Positions 48,959 to 58,649 are shown, counted from the first letter of the stretch. The stretch is 64,000 nucleotides of DNA from Clostridium prolinivorans (GCF_004011155.1 NZ_RJWG01000003.1:177011-241010); one strand, 5' to 3'. Notes: generated from the letters alone by a model not told the origin. Program-made: numbers and translations.

Positions 48959-48983
48959 ATTTTATAAAATAGGGGGCTAAGAT

Positions 48984-50411
48984 ATGTTGAATTTAACTGA
49001 AAAAGAATTTTATACACTAAAAAAAAGTAATAAAGTTTTTCCTGTAATATATGAAGCCTATGCAGATGAACTTACTCCAATTATAATGTTTTATAACCTT
49101 GAAGGAAAATATAGATGTCTTTTAGAAAGTGCTTTGGCAACTAAAGATAGTGGCAGATATTCATTTATGGCAGAAAATCCTTATCTTAAAATTAAAAGTT
49201 ACAAAAACAATATAACTATTATAAAAGATGATGGAACAAAAATAGAAAAACAAGGAAATATATTAGATGAAATTAAAAAAGTATTAAATTTAGAGTATAA
49301 AGCTGTAGATTTACCTTTTAGTGGAGGTGCTATAGGTTATATAGGATATGATGTTATAAGACAATATGAAATACTTCCTGATAAAAATAAAGATGAAATA
49401 AATATACCAGAAGCTTATTTATTATTTTATAAAACAGTTATTTGTTATGACCATTATAATCATAAGGTTTATATAATTTATAATGTACTTCCTGAAGATA
49501 ATCTTAAATATGAAGAAATAAAAAATATTTTATATTTAACTTATGAGAAGATAAAAAGCAGAAGGGAAATTCACACACTTAACAGCAATGGATCAGCTAA
49601 CAGCATAAAATCTAATTTAACTAAAGAAGAGTACTGCAAAATTGTAAATAAAGCTAAAGACTATATAAAAAAAGGAGATATATTTCAAGTAGTTTTATCT
49701 CAAAGATTTAATATCCATACAGATGAAAATCCTTTTGAAGTATATAGAAGATTAAGATCTAAAAATCCTTCACCATATCTTTTTTATATAGAGTTTGAAG
49801 ATTTTCAGGTAGTAGGATCATCTCCAGAGAGCCTTGTAAAAGTAATTGATAATACAGTAATTACTAATCCTATAGCTGGTACAAGACCTAGAGGAGAAAA
49901 TAGCGAAGAAGACAAATTATTAGCACAAGATTTGCTGTCAGATAAAAAAGAAAGAGCTGAACATGTAATGCTTGTAGATTTAGGAAGAAATGATATTGGA
50001 AGAATAAGTGAATTCGGTACTGTTAAATTAGATAAATTTATGGAAATAGAGTTTTATTCACATGTAATGCATTTGGTTTCAAAAGTTACAGGCAAATTAA
50101 AAGAGGGATTAGACTGCTTTGATGCATTAAAAGCCTGTCTTCCAGCAGGAACAGTATCTGGTGCTCCAAAAATAAGAGCAATGGAAATAATAGATGAACT
50201 TGAAAATGTAAGACGTGGTTTATATGCAGGAGCTTTAGGGTATTTCTCATATGATGGCAATATGGATATGTGTATTGCTATAAGAACTGTAATTTTCAAA
50301 AATAAAACTGCGTATCTTCAAGCGGGAGCCGGAATAGTATATGATTCGGATCCAATTAAAGAGTATGAAGAAACGATAAACAAAGCTAAAGCGTTAAGGG
50401 TGGTGATTTAA
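48984..50411 (+). CDS. trpE: anthranilate synthase component I
   Basis: 475 residues. It makes anthranilate from chorismate with ammonia delivered by TrpG. The N-terminal CLLESA carries the LLES motif that binds feedback-inhibiting tryptophan, and the chorismate-binding C-terminal half has FQVVLSQRF, SSPESLVK, PIAGTRPRG, ERAEHVMLVDLGRNDIG and LPAGTVSGAPKIRAMEIIDELE. The ATG follows AGGGGG. Its stop overlaps the trpG start (TAATG). Confidence 0.97.
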   Translation: MLNLTEKEFYTLKKSNKVFPVIYEAYADELTPIIMFYNLEGKYRCLLESALATKDSGRYSFMAENPYLKIKSYKNNITIIKDDGTKIEKQGNILDEIKKVLNLEYKAVDLPFSGGAIGYIGYDVIRQYEILPDKNKDEINIPEAYLLFYKTVICYDHYNHKVYIIYNVLPEDNLKYEEIKNILYLTYEKIKSRREIHTLNSNGSANSIKSNLTKEEYCKIVNKAKDYIKKGDIFQVVLSQRFNIHTDENPFEVYRRLRSKNPSPYLFYIEFEDFQVVGSSPESLVKVIDNTVITNPIAGTRPRGENSEEDKLLAQDLLSDKKERAEHVMLVDLGRNDIGRISEFGTVKLDKFMEIEFYSHVMHLVSKVTGKLKEGLDCFDALKACLPAGTVSGAPKIRAMEIIDELENVRRGLYAGALGYFSYDGNMDMCIAIRTVIFKNKTAYLQAGAGIVYDSDPIKEYEETINKAKALRVVI

Positions 50412-50989
50412 TGCTTCTTTTAATAGATAATTATGATTCATTTACTTTTAATTTATATCAAATGTTAGGAGAAATATACAGTGATATTAAAGTTATTAGA
50501 AATGATTCTATTACTATAGAAGAAATATCTAATATGAATATAGATGGAATTATTATTTCTCCAGGCCCTGGAAGGCCAGAGAAGGCTGGTATTTGTGTTG
50601 ATGTAATAAAAAATTTTGCAGGTAAAATTCCTATATTAGGTATATGTCTTGGTCATCAAGCTATAGGCTATGCTTTTGGAGGGAGAATAATAGGTGCAGA
50701 AGAAATAATGCATGGAAAAACTTCAGAGATTTTTGTTTATGAAAGTAACATATTTAAAGATATACCAAAGAGTTTTAATGTAATGAGATATCACTCATTA
50801 ATTATTGAAAAAGAGAGTTTGCCAAAAGAACTAAAAATAATAGCAAAAACAAAAGATGATTTAATAATGGGAGTAAAACATAAAAATTTTGATTTATATG
50901 GACTTCAATTTCATCCTGAATCTATTTTAACGGAATATGGTGATAAAATATTGAAAAATTTTATAGAGGTGATTTGTAATGTTAAATGA
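50411..50989 (+). CDS. trpG: anthranilate synthase component II (glutamine amidotransferase)
   Basis: 192 residues, class I glutamine amidotransferase. [39 protein letters not shown] with the nucleophilic cysteine, and [16 protein letters not shown] with the His-Glu dyad. It feeds ammonia to TrpE. It could double as PabA for folate synthesis, as in Bacillus; that is not testable here. It overlaps both neighbouring genes. Confidence 0.95.
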   Translation: MLLLIDNYDSFTFNLYQMLGEIYSDIKVIRNDSITIEEISNMNIDGIIISPGPGRPEKAGICVDVIKNFAGKIPILGICLGHQAIGYAFGGRIIGAEEIMHGKTSEIFVYESNIFKDIPKSFNVMRYHSLIIEKESLPKELKIIAKTKDDLIMGVKHKNFDLYGLQFHPESILTEYGDKILKNFIEVICNVK

Positions 50990-51995
50990 GGCTATTAAAA
51001 AAATTGTTGCAGGAGAAAATCTAACAATTGAAGAAGCAGAAACAGCTATGAATGCAATAATGAAAGGAGAGTGTACTCCTTCACAAGTAGGGGCTTTTCT
51101 TATAGCTCTTAGAATGAAAGGAGAAACTATAGATGAAATAACTGGATGTGCTAAATCTATGAAACAAAATGCAAAAAGTTTCAATGTACCTTCTTTTGCA
51201 ATAGATACTTGTGGTACAGGAGGAGATGGTGCAAATACTTTTAATATATCTACGGCTGTAGCTATAATCGCAGCTGCTGCAGGTATAAATGTTGCAAAAC
51301 ATGGTAACAGAGCAGTTTCAAGTAAAAGTGGCAGTGCAGATGTACTTTGCGAGTTAGGTTTTAATATAGATTTTGAAACTAAAATTTCTGAGCAATGTCT
51401 TAAAGAAACAGGAATGACATTCTTATTTTCACAAAAATATCATCCTGCAATGAAAAATGCAGCTCCTATAAGAAGCGAGTTAGGAATAAGAACTATATTT
51501 AATATTTTAGGACCTCTTACAAATCCTGCAGATATAAAGGGGCAGGTGCTTGGTGTATTTGATATAAATTTAACCCATATTCTTGGAGAAGTACTTTTAA
51601 AACTTGGAAGAGAAAGAGCACTTGTAGTACATGGAAATGACGGTTTAGATGAAATAACAACTACTACTATTACAACTGTAACAGAAGTAATAAATGGAAA
51701 AGTTATAGATTATACTATAAATCCTTTAGATTATGGTATACCACTTTGTACAAAAGAAGAAATAAAAGGCGGAAATTCAAAAGAAAATGCAGCTATAATT
51801 TTAAATATATTTAAAGGCGAAAAAGGACCTAAACGTAACATAGTAGTAATGAATTCTGCAGCTGCTTTATATGTAGGAAAGGCAGTAGATAATTTTAAAG
51901 ATGGGATTATTATGGCAGAAGAAATTATTGATTCTGGAAAGGCTTATGATAAGTTAAATGAAATAGTAAACTTTAGCAAGAAGGTGGCAGTTTAA
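50979..51995 (+). CDS. trpD: anthranilate phosphoribosyltransferase
   Basis: 338 residues. It transfers phosphoribose from PRPP to anthranilate. [17 protein letters not shown] binds [25 protein letters not shown] and [27 protein letters not shown] follow, and VHGNDGLDE is the later metal-binding motif. The ATG at 50979 lies inside the end of trpG after AGAGGTGA, so translation is coupled. It ends with TAA overlapping the trpC start. Confidence 0.97.
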   Translation: MLNEAIKKIVAGENLTIEEAETAMNAIMKGECTPSQVGAFLIALRMKGETIDEITGCAKSMKQNAKSFNVPSFAIDTCGTGGDGANTFNISTAVAIIAAAAGINVAKHGNRAVSSKSGSADVLCELGFNIDFETKISEQCLKETGMTFLFSQKYHPAMKNAAPIRSELGIRTIFNILGPLTNPADIKGQVLGVFDINLTHILGEVLLKLGRERALVVHGNDGLDEITTTTITTVTEVINGKVIDYTINPLDYGIPLCTKEEIKGGNSKENAAIILNIFKGEKGPKRNIVVMNSAAALYVGKAVDNFKDGIIMAEEIIDSGKAYDKLNEIVNFSKKVAV

Positions 51996-52783
51996 TGATA
52001 TTAGATGAAATTGTTGAAGTTAAAAAGAAACAGCTTAAAATAGAAAAGTCAGAAAGATCTTTAGATGACTTAATTAAAAATATAAAACCGAGAGATATTA
52101 GAAATTTTGAAAAAGCCCTTAATAAAGATTCTATATCTATAATAGCAGAGATAAAAAAAGCTTCTCCTTCAAAGGGGGTTATTATAGAAAATTTCAATCA
52201 TAAATCTATTGCAAAAATATATGAACAAATTGATATAGATGCTATTTCAGTACTTACAGAAAAACATTTTTTTAAAGGTAATGATAAATATATAAAAGAT
52301 GTAAAAGAAATATCTAGTAAGCCTGTGCTTAGAAAAGATTTTATTATAGATGAATATCAAATATATCAAGCTTTAGATATAGGCGCAGATGCTATTCTTC
52401 TTATAGCAGCTATTTTACCTGGAAAACTTAAAAAATTTTATGATTTAGCATCAAGTTTAGGCCTTCATGTACTTATTGAAGTTCATAATGAAAGTGAGCT
52501 TTATGAAGCACTTGAAAGCGGTGGAAAGATAATAGGAATAAATAACAGAGATCTTAAGACATTTAAAGTTAGTTTAGATAATACTGAAAAACTTGTAAAA
52601 TCTATACCTAAAGATAAAATAATAGTTTCAGAAAGTGGAATAGCTAATGCTGAAGATGTAAAATATTTAAAAAGTTTTGGAGTTAATGCTATATTAGTTG
52701 GTGAAACTTTTATGAGAAATATTGAAAATAGAATTAAAATTTACGAATTTGTAAGAGCTTGTAAAGATGGTGTTAAACTATGA
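51995..52783 (+). CDS. trpC: indole-3-glycerol-phosphate synthase
   Basis: 262 residues, a TIM-barrel enzyme that closes the indole ring. SIIAEIKKASPSKG carries a catalytic lysine, VLTEKHFFKGNDKYI and VLRKDFIIDEYQIYQA follow, IGINNRDLKTFKV and VSESGIA complete the active site. The start ATG overlaps the trpD stop, after AAGGTGGCAG. The stop overlaps trpF. Confidence 0.96.
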   Translation: MILDEIVEVKKKQLKIEKSERSLDDLIKNIKPRDIRNFEKALNKDSISIIAEIKKASPSKGVIIENFNHKSIAKIYEQIDIDAISVLTEKHFFKGNDKYIKDVKEISSKPVLRKDFIIDEYQIYQALDIGADAILLIAAILPGKLKKFYDLASSLGLHVLIEVHNESELYEALESGGKIIGINNRDLKTFKVSLDNTEKLVKSIPKDKIIVSESGIANAEDVKYLKSFGVNAILVGETFMRNIENRIKIYEFVRACKDGVKL

Positions 52784-53391
52784 TAAAAATTAAAATTTGT
52801 GGTTTAACAAGAGATATTGATGTTGAATATGTAAATAAGTTAAGACCAGAATATGCAGGTTTTGTATTTGCTAAAAGCAGGAGAAAATTAAGTATTGATA
52901 CTGCTTTAAAACTTCGGCAGAAACTAAATAAAGATATAAAAGCTGTAGGAATTTTTGTAAATGAAGATATTGAAATTGTACAAGAAATTGCAAAAAAAGT
53001 TAAATTAGATGTATTACAATTTCACGGTGAAGAAGATATTGAATATACTAAAAATTTTAAAAATTTTGAAGTTTGGAAGGCAATCCCAATTAAAAATAAA
53101 GATGATATTTCTAATATATATAAATATAAAAATATAAGACTGCTTCTTGATTCAAAGGTTGATGGAATAAAGGGAGGCAGTGGTAAAAGTTTTGATTGGA
53201 ATATATTAAAAGGACATAATTTAGAGGATAAAATAATTCTCGCAGGAGGTTTAAACTGTGAGAATGTACAAGATGCTATAAAAACTATACATCCATTTGC
53301 AGTAGATGTATCTAGTGGAATTGAAGTTAATGGATTTAAAGATTTTAACAAAATGAAAAAATTTATAGATAAAGTGAGGGAATTTAAATGA
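52780..53391 (+). CDS. trpF: phosphoribosylanthranilate isomerase
   Basis: 203 residues, TIM barrel. [11 protein letters not shown] contains the catalytic cysteine and [30 protein letters not shown] and [20 protein letters not shown] are characteristic. It performs the Amadori rearrangement between TrpD and TrpC. The start overlaps trpC by four bases (ATGA), and its own stop overlaps trpB the same way. Confidence 0.95.
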   Translation: MIKIKICGLTRDIDVEYVNKLRPEYAGFVFAKSRRKLSIDTALKLRQKLNKDIKAVGIFVNEDIEIVQEIAKKVKLDVLQFHGEEDIEYTKNFKNFEVWKAIPIKNKDDISNIYKYKNIRLLLDSKVDGIKGGSGKSFDWNILKGHNLEDKIILAGGLNCENVQDAIKTIHPFAVDVSSGIEVNGFKDFNKMKKFIDKVREFK

Positions 53392-54563
53392 ATGGAAGAT
53401 TTGGACAATTTGGAGGACAATATGTACCAGAAACTGTTATGAATGCAATAACAGAATTAGAAATTGAATTTAATAAAGCTATTAATGATAAAAGTTTTTT
53501 AGATGAATATAAATATTATTTAAAAGAATATAGTGGAAGAGAAACTCCACTTTATTATGCAAAGGCTTTAACTGAAAAATATGGAGGAGCTAAAATTTAT
53601 TTAAAAAGAGAGGATTTAAACCATACCGGAGCTCATAAAATAAATAATGTTTTAGGGCAAATACTTCTTGCTAAAAGAATGGGCAAAAAAAGAATAATAG
53701 CAGAAACAGGTGCTGGACAGCATGGCGTTGCTACAGCTACTGTTGCTGCAATGTTTCAAATGGAATGTGAGATATTTATGGGAGAAGAAGATATAAAAAG
53801 GCAGGCACTCAATGTATTTAAAATGAAAATATTAGGTGCAAAGGTTAATTCTATAACTAGTGGAACAGGAACTTTAAAAGATGCTGTAAATGCAGCTATG
53901 AGAGATTGGGTATCAAATATTGATAATACTTTTTATGTTATAGGTTCAGTAATGGGACCGCATCCATATCCAACAATGGTAAGGGATTTCCAAAGAATAA
54001 TAGGAGATGAAGCAAGAAAACAGATAATGGAAAAAGAAGGAAGACTTCCAGATTATATTATAGCTTGTGTTGGTGGTGGAAGTAATGCTATGGGTATCTT
54101 CTATCCTTTTATAGAAGATAAGGATGTAAATCTTATAGGAGTAGAAGCTGCAGGACTTGGACTTGATACAGATAAACACGCAGCAACTATTAACAAAGGA
54201 TCTCTTGGAGTAATTCATGGAATGAAAACTTATGTTCTTCAAGATGAAGATGGTCAAATAATGCCAGTTTATTCTATATCAGCAGGACTTGATTATCCAG
54301 GAGTAGGACCGGAGCATGCATATTTAAAAGATACAAAAAGAGCAGAATATGTGGCTGTAACTGACAAAGAAGCATTAGAAGCTTTTAAAGAATTATCATT
54401 AATGGAAGGTATAATACCTGCAATAGAAAGCTCCCATGCTATTGCTTATACATTAAAATTAGCTCCAAAGTTAAGTAAAGATAAAATTATTATAGTTAAT
54501 CTTTCAGGCAGAGGAGATAAGGATATTGATACTGTAGCTAAAGAAATGGGGGTAGAACTATAA
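53388..54563 (+). CDS. trpB: tryptophan synthase beta subunit
   Basis: 391 residues, PLP-dependent condensation of indole with serine. [14 protein letters not shown] at the N-terminus, [16 protein letters not shown] with the PLP lysine, ETGAGQHGV, and [15 protein letters not shown] as the phosphate-binding loop. This is the TrpB1 type that works with TrpA. It overlaps trpF by 4 bp and trpA by one base. Confidence 0.98.
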   Translation: MNGRFGQFGGQYVPETVMNAITELEIEFNKAINDKSFLDEYKYYLKEYSGRETPLYYAKALTEKYGGAKIYLKREDLNHTGAHKINNVLGQILLAKRMGKKRIIAETGAGQHGVATATVAAMFQMECEIFMGEEDIKRQALNVFKMKILGAKVNSITSGTGTLKDAVNAAMRDWVSNIDNTFYVIGSVMGPHPYPTMVRDFQRIIGDEARKQIMEKEGRLPDYIIACVGGGSNAMGIFYPFIEDKDVNLIGVEAAGLGLDTDKHAATINKGSLGVIHGMKTYVLQDEDGQIMPVYSISAGLDYPGVGPEHAYLKDTKRAEYVAVTDKEALEAFKELSLMEGIIPAIESSHAIAYTLKLAPKLSKDKIIIVNLSGRGDKDIDTVAKEMGVEL

Positions 54564-55360
54564 TGAACAGGATAGATTTAAAATTCAATGATTTAAAAGA
54601 AAAAAACGAAAAAGCATTAATAACTTTTATAACAGCAGGCGATCCAGATAGAAATACTACTGTTGATTTAGTGTTAGCTATGGAGAAAGCAGGAGCAGAT
54701 ATAATAGAATTAGGTATACCTTACTCTGATCCTATGGCAGATGGAATAGTTATACAGGAATCTTCACAAAGAGCACTTAAAGCTGGAATAAAAATAAAAG
54801 ATATAATGGGTATTGTAAAAGACATAAGAAAGCAGTCTAATATACCTATTTTATATTTAGTTTATTATAATTGTATTTTTAAATATGGTATAGAAAATTT
54901 CATAAAAGAATGTAATGAATGCGGCATTGATGGACTTATAATTCCAGATCTTCCTTTAGAGGAAAAAGGAGAAATTGCACAAATAGCTTGTGAATATAAT
55001 GTGCATATTATTCCAATGGTAGCACCTACTTCAGAAGAAAGAGTTAAAAATGTTTTAAAATCTGGCGGTGGATTTGTATATTGTGTATCAATAAATGGTG
55101 TTACAGGGGCAAGAGATAATATATCTACAAATTTAGAAAATTACATGAATTTAGTGGGGCAGTATAGTAAAATACCAAGAGCAATTGGGTTTGGAGTATC
55201 TAGTGCTAAAATGGCAAAAGAATTTGCAAAATATGCTGAAGGTGTAATAGTTGGAAGTGCTATAATAAAAATTATAGCTGAAACAGAAAATAAAGAAGAT
55301 GCTGTGTATAAAGTTGAAAATTTTGTTAAAGAACTTAAAAATGCTATTTCTAATGTATAA
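54563..55360 (+). CDS. trpA: tryptophan synthase alpha subunit
   Basis: 265 residues, TIM barrel. LITFITAGDPD, ADIIELGIPYSDPMADG with a catalytic glutamate, DGLIIPDLPLEE with the catalytic aspartate, and YCVSINGVTGAR for phosphate binding. It releases indole from indole-glycerol phosphate to TrpB. It is the last gene of trpEGDCFBA. No terminator sits directly after it; the first is 270 bp downstream. Confidence 0.97.
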   Translation: MNRIDLKFNDLKEKNEKALITFITAGDPDRNTTVDLVLAMEKAGADIIELGIPYSDPMADGIVIQESSQRALKAGIKIKDIMGIVKDIRKQSNIPILYLVYYNCIFKYGIENFIKECNECGIDGLIIPDLPLEEKGEIAQIACEYNVHIIPMVAPTSEERVKNVLKSGGGFVYCVSINGVTGARDNISTNLENYMNLVGQYSKIPRAIGFGVSSAKMAKEFAKYAEGVIVGSAIIKIIAETENKEDAVYKVENFVKELKNAISNV

Positions 55361-55506
55361 CTTTATAATAATAATTAATGTTATATAGATTACACCCTTT
55401 ACAAGTAAATTAAAATTACTAAAAAAATCATAGTACCAAATACCACTTTATTACCAATACTAATCTTGAACAAACATAGCATTGCTGTAGGAGGTAGATG
55501 GTACAT

Positions 55507-55581
55507 ATGATTAATGTTGACGAAAAATCTATAATTAAAACAATAAATTTTATAAATATGTATAATTTAATTAAAAATTGA
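55507..55581 (+). CDS. possible 24-residue peptide or gene remnant
   Basis: An ATG at 55507 follows AGGAGGT (55489-55495) by 11 bases and opens a 24-codon frame beginning MINVDEKSIIKTINF, ending at TGA 55579. Alternatively ATG 55498 is too near the site. No family recognised. A terminator lies 50 bp downstream. The strong ribosome binding site is the only support. Confidence 0.25.
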   Translation: MINVDEKSIIKTINFINMYNLIKN

Positions 55582-55630
55582 TAAGAATATTTTAATAGAA
55601 AATAAAAGCAACTGATTTATTTTAATTACT

Positions 55631-55657
55631 TAGAGCAGCTTAGCTGCTATTTTTTTA
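55631..55657 (+). terminator. rho-independent terminator
   Basis: AGCAGC (55634-55639) pairs with GCTGCT (55643-55648), three-base loop, then a T7 run. Probably the end of the trp transcript. Confidence 0.8.
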
Positions 55658-55703
55658 TATAAAATATACATTTAAACAAAAAAAGTTTTTAAATATATAT
55701 TTT

Positions 55704-55811
55704 GATTAACCTACAATAAGCTGTAAATTAATTTTTATTATATAATCTATATGCTTTTGAATTTCTATTGTATCTATATTATAGTGTTCAATCTTTAATA
55801 AAAAGACTTTT
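55704..55811. repeat. dispersed intergenic repeat, copy B
   Basis: This 108-bp block aligns end to end with copy A at 23746-23854: shared GATTAACCT, AATAAG, GTAAATTAA, AATTTCTATT, and a nearly unbroken shared right end (TTTAATAAAAAGACTTTT). Both copies lie in non-coding gaps, 32 kb apart and in the same orientation. Confidence 0.7.
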
Positions 55812-55994
55812 GGGGGATAACTATATTTTTAATTTAAAATAATATTAGTAAAATTTACTGTATTTTTAAGAATAAATTTTACAGTATGTGATAAAATATA
55901 ATTATAAGAAATATGAATAATAATATAGTGATTTTATTTAATGTAATATAAAATCTTCCCAATATACATATAAATTGTGATGGAGGGTGTATTT

Positions 55995-56357
55995 ATGAGT
56001 GGTAAATTAAGTTGTAATGCTTTAAATTGTGTTAATAATGTTAATGGATTGTGTTCTGCAAATGTTATACATGTAATAGGAGCAGGTGCTCATAACAGCA
56101 GAGAAACCATGTGTAATACCTTTGCTCCTAAAGGATTTATAAATGCTGTTACAAATCTTCCAAATATGAATGTAGTTGGAGAAATAAAACAAGTATTTAC
56201 AACAGAAAGCATAGAAATGAGTCCTTCTATAAAATGTGAAGCAATTAACTGTAAATACAATGAAAGCAGAAAATGTAAATCTTTAAATATTCAGGTAATT
56301 GGTTCTAAAGCTGGCAGTAGCGAAGAAACACAGTGTGAGACTTTTAAAATTGAATGA
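55995..56357 (+). CDS. DUF1540 protein with two cysteine-rich repeats
   Basis: 120 residues with two DUF1540 modules, about 4-45 (LSCNALNCVNNVNGLCSANVIHVIG, then CNTF) and about 78-118 (IKCEAINCKYNESRKCKSLNIQVIG, then CETF). Each has a C-x4-C-x6/7-C pattern plus a fourth cysteine before TF, suggesting metal binding. The family is common in clostridia and of unknown function. The start is the ATG at 55995 after GGAGGG; the ATG at 55977 precedes that site. A terminator follows. Confidence 0.9.
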   Translation: MSGKLSCNALNCVNNVNGLCSANVIHVIGAGAHNSRETMCNTFAPKGFINAVTNLPNMNVVGEIKQVFTTESIEMSPSIKCEAINCKYNESRKCKSLNIQVIGSKAGSSEETQCETFKIE

Positions 56358-56366
56358 AATTATATA

Positions 56367-56402
56367 TAAGAATGAAGTTTTAAAGCTTCATTCTTAATTT
56401 TT
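56367..56402 (+). terminator. rho-independent terminator after the DUF1540 gene
   Basis: AAGAATGAAG (56368-56377) pairs with CTTCATTCTT (56386-56395), followed by a T-rich tail. Confidence 0.85.
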
Positions 56403-56505
56403 GCCTAATATATTTAATTTATATATATAATAAAGTATAATTATCAATGTAAGTTTAAAGTAAATATCAAGTTTAATAAAGCAATAAATAAGCAGGTGAA
56501 TATAT

Positions 56506-57882
56506 ATGAATCAAAATTTAGCCATTGAAAAAAATAAAGATTACATTATAAATATAACAGGTATGGGATATGAAGGAGAGGGAGTAGGGAAGATAAATAA
56601 TTTTACAGTATTTGTACATGGAGCTTTAAAAGGAGAAACTGTAAAGGTAAAAATAGTAAAGGTATCTAAAAATTTTGCTTATGGGAAACTTTTAGAAATT
56701 ATAGAAAAATCAAAGTATAGACAAGAACCTAAATGTCCTATATATAAAAGATGTGGAGGCTGCCAAATTCAGCATATGTCTTATAAAGGTCAGCTTGAGT
56801 TTAAAACTCAAAGGGTAAAAGATGTTATAGAAAGAATAGGAAAGTTAGATATTAACGATATTAATATTCATGAAACATTGGGTATGGATAATCCATATAG
56901 ATACAGGAATAAAGTTCAGCTCCCAGTAAAATTAGTAAATGGAGAAATTAAAATTGGATTTTATGCTCCAAGAACTCATGATATTATTTCTATGGACAGT
57001 TGTTATATACAGGATAAGACAGCAGATGAAGTAGTAAGGCTTACTAAAGAATGGTTAAATAAATATAATATTGAGCCTTATGATGAAGAAAAAAACAGTG
57101 GTAATATAAGACATATAATGATAAGAAAGGGTTTTAAAACTTCTGAAGTAATGGTAGTTATAGTAACAAAAGAAGAAAAAATTCCATATGTTGATGAATT
57201 TATAAACTTAATGATTAATAATATTTCAGGTATTAGAAGTATAGTACAAAATATAAATACTGAAAAAACAAATGTAATACTAGGACTTACTAACAAAGTC
57301 TTATGGGGAGATCCAATTATAAGTGATTATATAGGTAAATTTAAGTTTAATATTTCTCCACTTTCATTTTTTCAAGTAAATCCTGTTCAAACTGAAATTT
57401 TATATAATAAGGCCTTAGAATATGCAAATTTAACTGGGGATGAAATAGTATTTGATGCGTACTGTGGTACAGGAACTATATCACTTTTTTTATCTCAAAG
57501 GGCTAAAAAAGTTTATGGAGTAGAAGTAGTTTCGGAGGCTATTAAAAATGCACGAAAAAATGCAGAAGAAAACAATGTGAATAATGTAGAATTTTTAGAA
57601 GGTGAATCAGAAAAAATAATACCAAAACTTATTAAAGAAGGTATAAAAGCTGATGTCGTAGTAGTAGATCCTCCAAGAAAAGGCTGCGAAAAAAGTTTAC
57701 TAGAAGCTATAGCAAAAATGAATCCTAAAAGAATAGTTTATGTTTCTTGCGATCCAGCTACTTTAGCAAGAGATTTGGCAATACTTCACAATCTTAATTA
57801 TAAAACTTTAGAAATTCAGCCTATAGATAATTTTCCACAAACTGCACACGTGGAGACTGTTGTGTTGATAGAGAAGGAATAG
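56506..57882 (+). CDS. 23S rRNA (uracil-C5)-methyltransferase, RlmD/RlmCD type
   Basis: 458 residues. An N-terminal TRAM domain (about 8-65), an iron-sulphur cysteine cluster ([16 protein letters not shown]) and a C-terminal SAM-dependent methyltransferase ([40 protein letters not shown] with the catalytic cysteine). This is the RlmD family; in Firmicutes one enzyme often methylates both U747 and U1939 (RlmCD). The ATG follows AGGTGA. It marks the left edge of the accessory restriction region. Confidence 0.93.
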   Translation: MNQNLAIEKNKDYIINITGMGYEGEGVGKINNFTVFVHGALKGETVKVKIVKVSKNFAYGKLLEIIEKSKYRQEPKCPIYKRCGGCQIQHMSYKGQLEFKTQRVKDVIERIGKLDINDINIHETLGMDNPYRYRNKVQLPVKLVNGEIKIGFYAPRTHDIISMDSCYIQDKTADEVVRLTKEWLNKYNIEPYDEEKNSGNIRHIMIRKGFKTSEVMVVIVTKEEKIPYVDEFINLMINNISGIRSIVQNINTEKTNVILGLTNKVLWGDPIISDYIGKFKFNISPLSFFQVNPVQTEILYNKALEYANLTGDEIVFDAYCGTGTISLFLSQRAKKVYGVEVVSEAIKNARKNAEENNVNNVEFLEGESEKIIPKLIKEGIKADVVVVDPPRKGCEKSLLEAIAKMNPKRIVYVSCDPATLARDLAILHNLNYKTLEIQPIDNFPQTAHVETVVLIEKE

Positions 57883-57933
57883 GTTGGAATAGCTAGGTTC
57901 AAGGCATTTTAACTAAATATTCAGGTGTGTTTT

Positions 57934-57970
57934 TGTTCCCTTAGACGATAAGTTTAGGGGAATTTTTGTT
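57934..57970 (+). terminator. hairpin terminator after the methyltransferase gene
   Basis: TTCCC-TTAGAC pairs with GTTTAGGGGAA across a short loop with a bulge, followed by TTTTTG. Likely the end of the rlmD-type transcript. Confidence 0.6.
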
Positions 57971-57982
57971 AGGGGGTCTATT

Positions 57983-58066
57983 ATGTACGCAAAAGTGGTG
58001 ATACTTGCAAATTTAAGAAAAATTAATATTAATAGTGGATGTGTTAAAAATATAAAACCTTCTTAA
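57983..58066 (+). CDS. 27-residue open frame, possible gene remnant
   Basis: An ATG at 57983 after AGGGGGTC opens 27 codons starting MYAKVVILANLRKINI and stopping at 58066 inside a small hairpin (58058-58074). I recognise no family. It sits at the border between core genes and the restriction island and may be the start of a gene truncated when the island was acquired. Confidence 0.25.
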   Translation: MYAKVVILANLRKININSGCVKNIKPS

Positions 58067-58079
58067 ATAGAAGGCTTTG
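58058..58079. terminator. small hairpin between converging frames
   Basis: CCTTCT (58058-58063) pairs with AGAAGG (58069-58074), then CTTTG. It lies just beyond the 3' end of the minus-strand gene at 58084, so it may serve as that gene's terminator. Confidence 0.5.
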
Positions 58080-58083
58080 TAAT

Positions 58084-58584
58084 TTAATATAAAATTTCAA
58101 ATTCAATTTCTCTAGAGTTGTTAAGATTGGTAACTCTAACTTGGCTTTCCCTAGGTATACAAAATGCTGGAATTGCAAACCAATTGTAGTCCGATGATCC
58201 AATATAAATACGTCCCTGTGAAACACTACAATCAATTTGGAAATGTGCAATGTCGTCCATAGTGTCCAAGAAATTCTGATTAGATGTTCTAAGTGCATTT
58301 AAATCAGTTCTATATTTAGTAGTGTTTGTGTATTCTGCAGCAGATCTAGTGAATACATCTAGCAAATTTGATTTTCTTATAAAGCCTGTATAACCGATAG
58401 TTCTTGCACGAACTTCATCATTATACTTGTAGATATTGCTTCCATTAGCAATATTTATACCTAGGTAGTTTTGGGCAAAGTCTAGTGAATCAGTTAGAGA
58501 AAGATATAATTTCTTTTCACCATTTCCAGTTGTTGAAGCCAGTTTCATATCACAAAAACTGTCTACTGCATTAACTATATACAT
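58084..58584 (-). CDS. hypothetical protein, 166 residues, in the restriction island
   Basis: I do not recognise the family. The likely start is the ATG at 58584-58582 (MYIVNAVDSF), seven bases after GGGGGG; an ATG six bases earlier is too near the site. The protein is soluble-looking, with KKLYLSLTDSLDFAQNYLG, RARTIGYTGFIRKSNLLDVF and a C-terminal strand-rich part (RIYIGSSDYNWFAIPAFCIP, REIEFEILY). Amino-acid use (more Ser, Thr, Asp, Arg) differs from the lysine-rich neighbours, as in the restriction genes. It is transcribed away from the restriction operon from its own promoter. A defence-related role is a guess from position. Confidence 0.7.
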   Translation of the reverse strand: MYIVNAVDSFCDMKLASTTGNGEKKLYLSLTDSLDFAQNYLGINIANGSNIYKYNDEVRARTIGYTGFIRKSNLLDVFTRSAAEYTNTTKYRTDLNALRTSNQNFLDTMDDIAHFQIDCSVSQGRIYIGSSDYNWFAIPAFCIPRESQVRVTNLNNSREIEFEILY

Positions 58585-58620
58585 AATCATACCCCCCAAA
58601 ATTTTTAGTGACTACATATA

Positions 58621-58649
58621 ATTATATATTTTAACCTGATTAATTACAA
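58621..58649 (-). promoter_or_regulatory. predicted promoter for the minus-strand hypothetical gene
   Basis: On the minus strand TTGTAA (58649-58644), 17 bases, TATAAT (58626-58621), 37 bases ahead of the start codon. Confidence 0.5.

Larger units (their letters stand above)
48605..48960 (+). promoter_or_regulatory. tryptophan T-box leader with duplicated antiterminator/terminator
   Basis: Stem I spans about 48612-48715, with a distal-loop motif around GGATGGTGCAAGCC and a specifier loop reading GAA-TGG-G, so the specifier codon is UGG (48689-48691), matching tRNA-Trp. A first T-box (AGGTGGCATAGCGAG, 48798-48812) is followed by terminator 48816-48851. A second T-box (GGGTGGCACCACGAG, 48905-48919) is followed by terminator 48920-48957. 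Only about 50 bases separate the modules, too few for a second Stem I. Both T-boxes carry GTGGCA, which suits tRNA-Trp with a G discriminator. Uncharged tRNA-Trp should promote read-through into trpE. Confidence 0.92.
55361..55703. other. non-coding gap after trpA
   Basis: No real gene is visible apart from a 24-codon frame after an AGGAGGT site (55507-55581) and a terminator at 55631. The sequence before that is not recognisable and could be the decayed remains of a gene. Copy B of the dispersed repeat begins at 55704. Confidence 0.5.

Noticed and set aside
53022..53420. A 132-codon minus-strand frame over trpF
   Set aside because: Shadow of trpF and the trpB start; no ribosome binding site and no recognisable motif.
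57983..58066. Start of priA-like primosomal gene (MYAKV)
   Set aside because: Only the first few residues resemble PriA; the rest does not match and the frame is 27 codons long.
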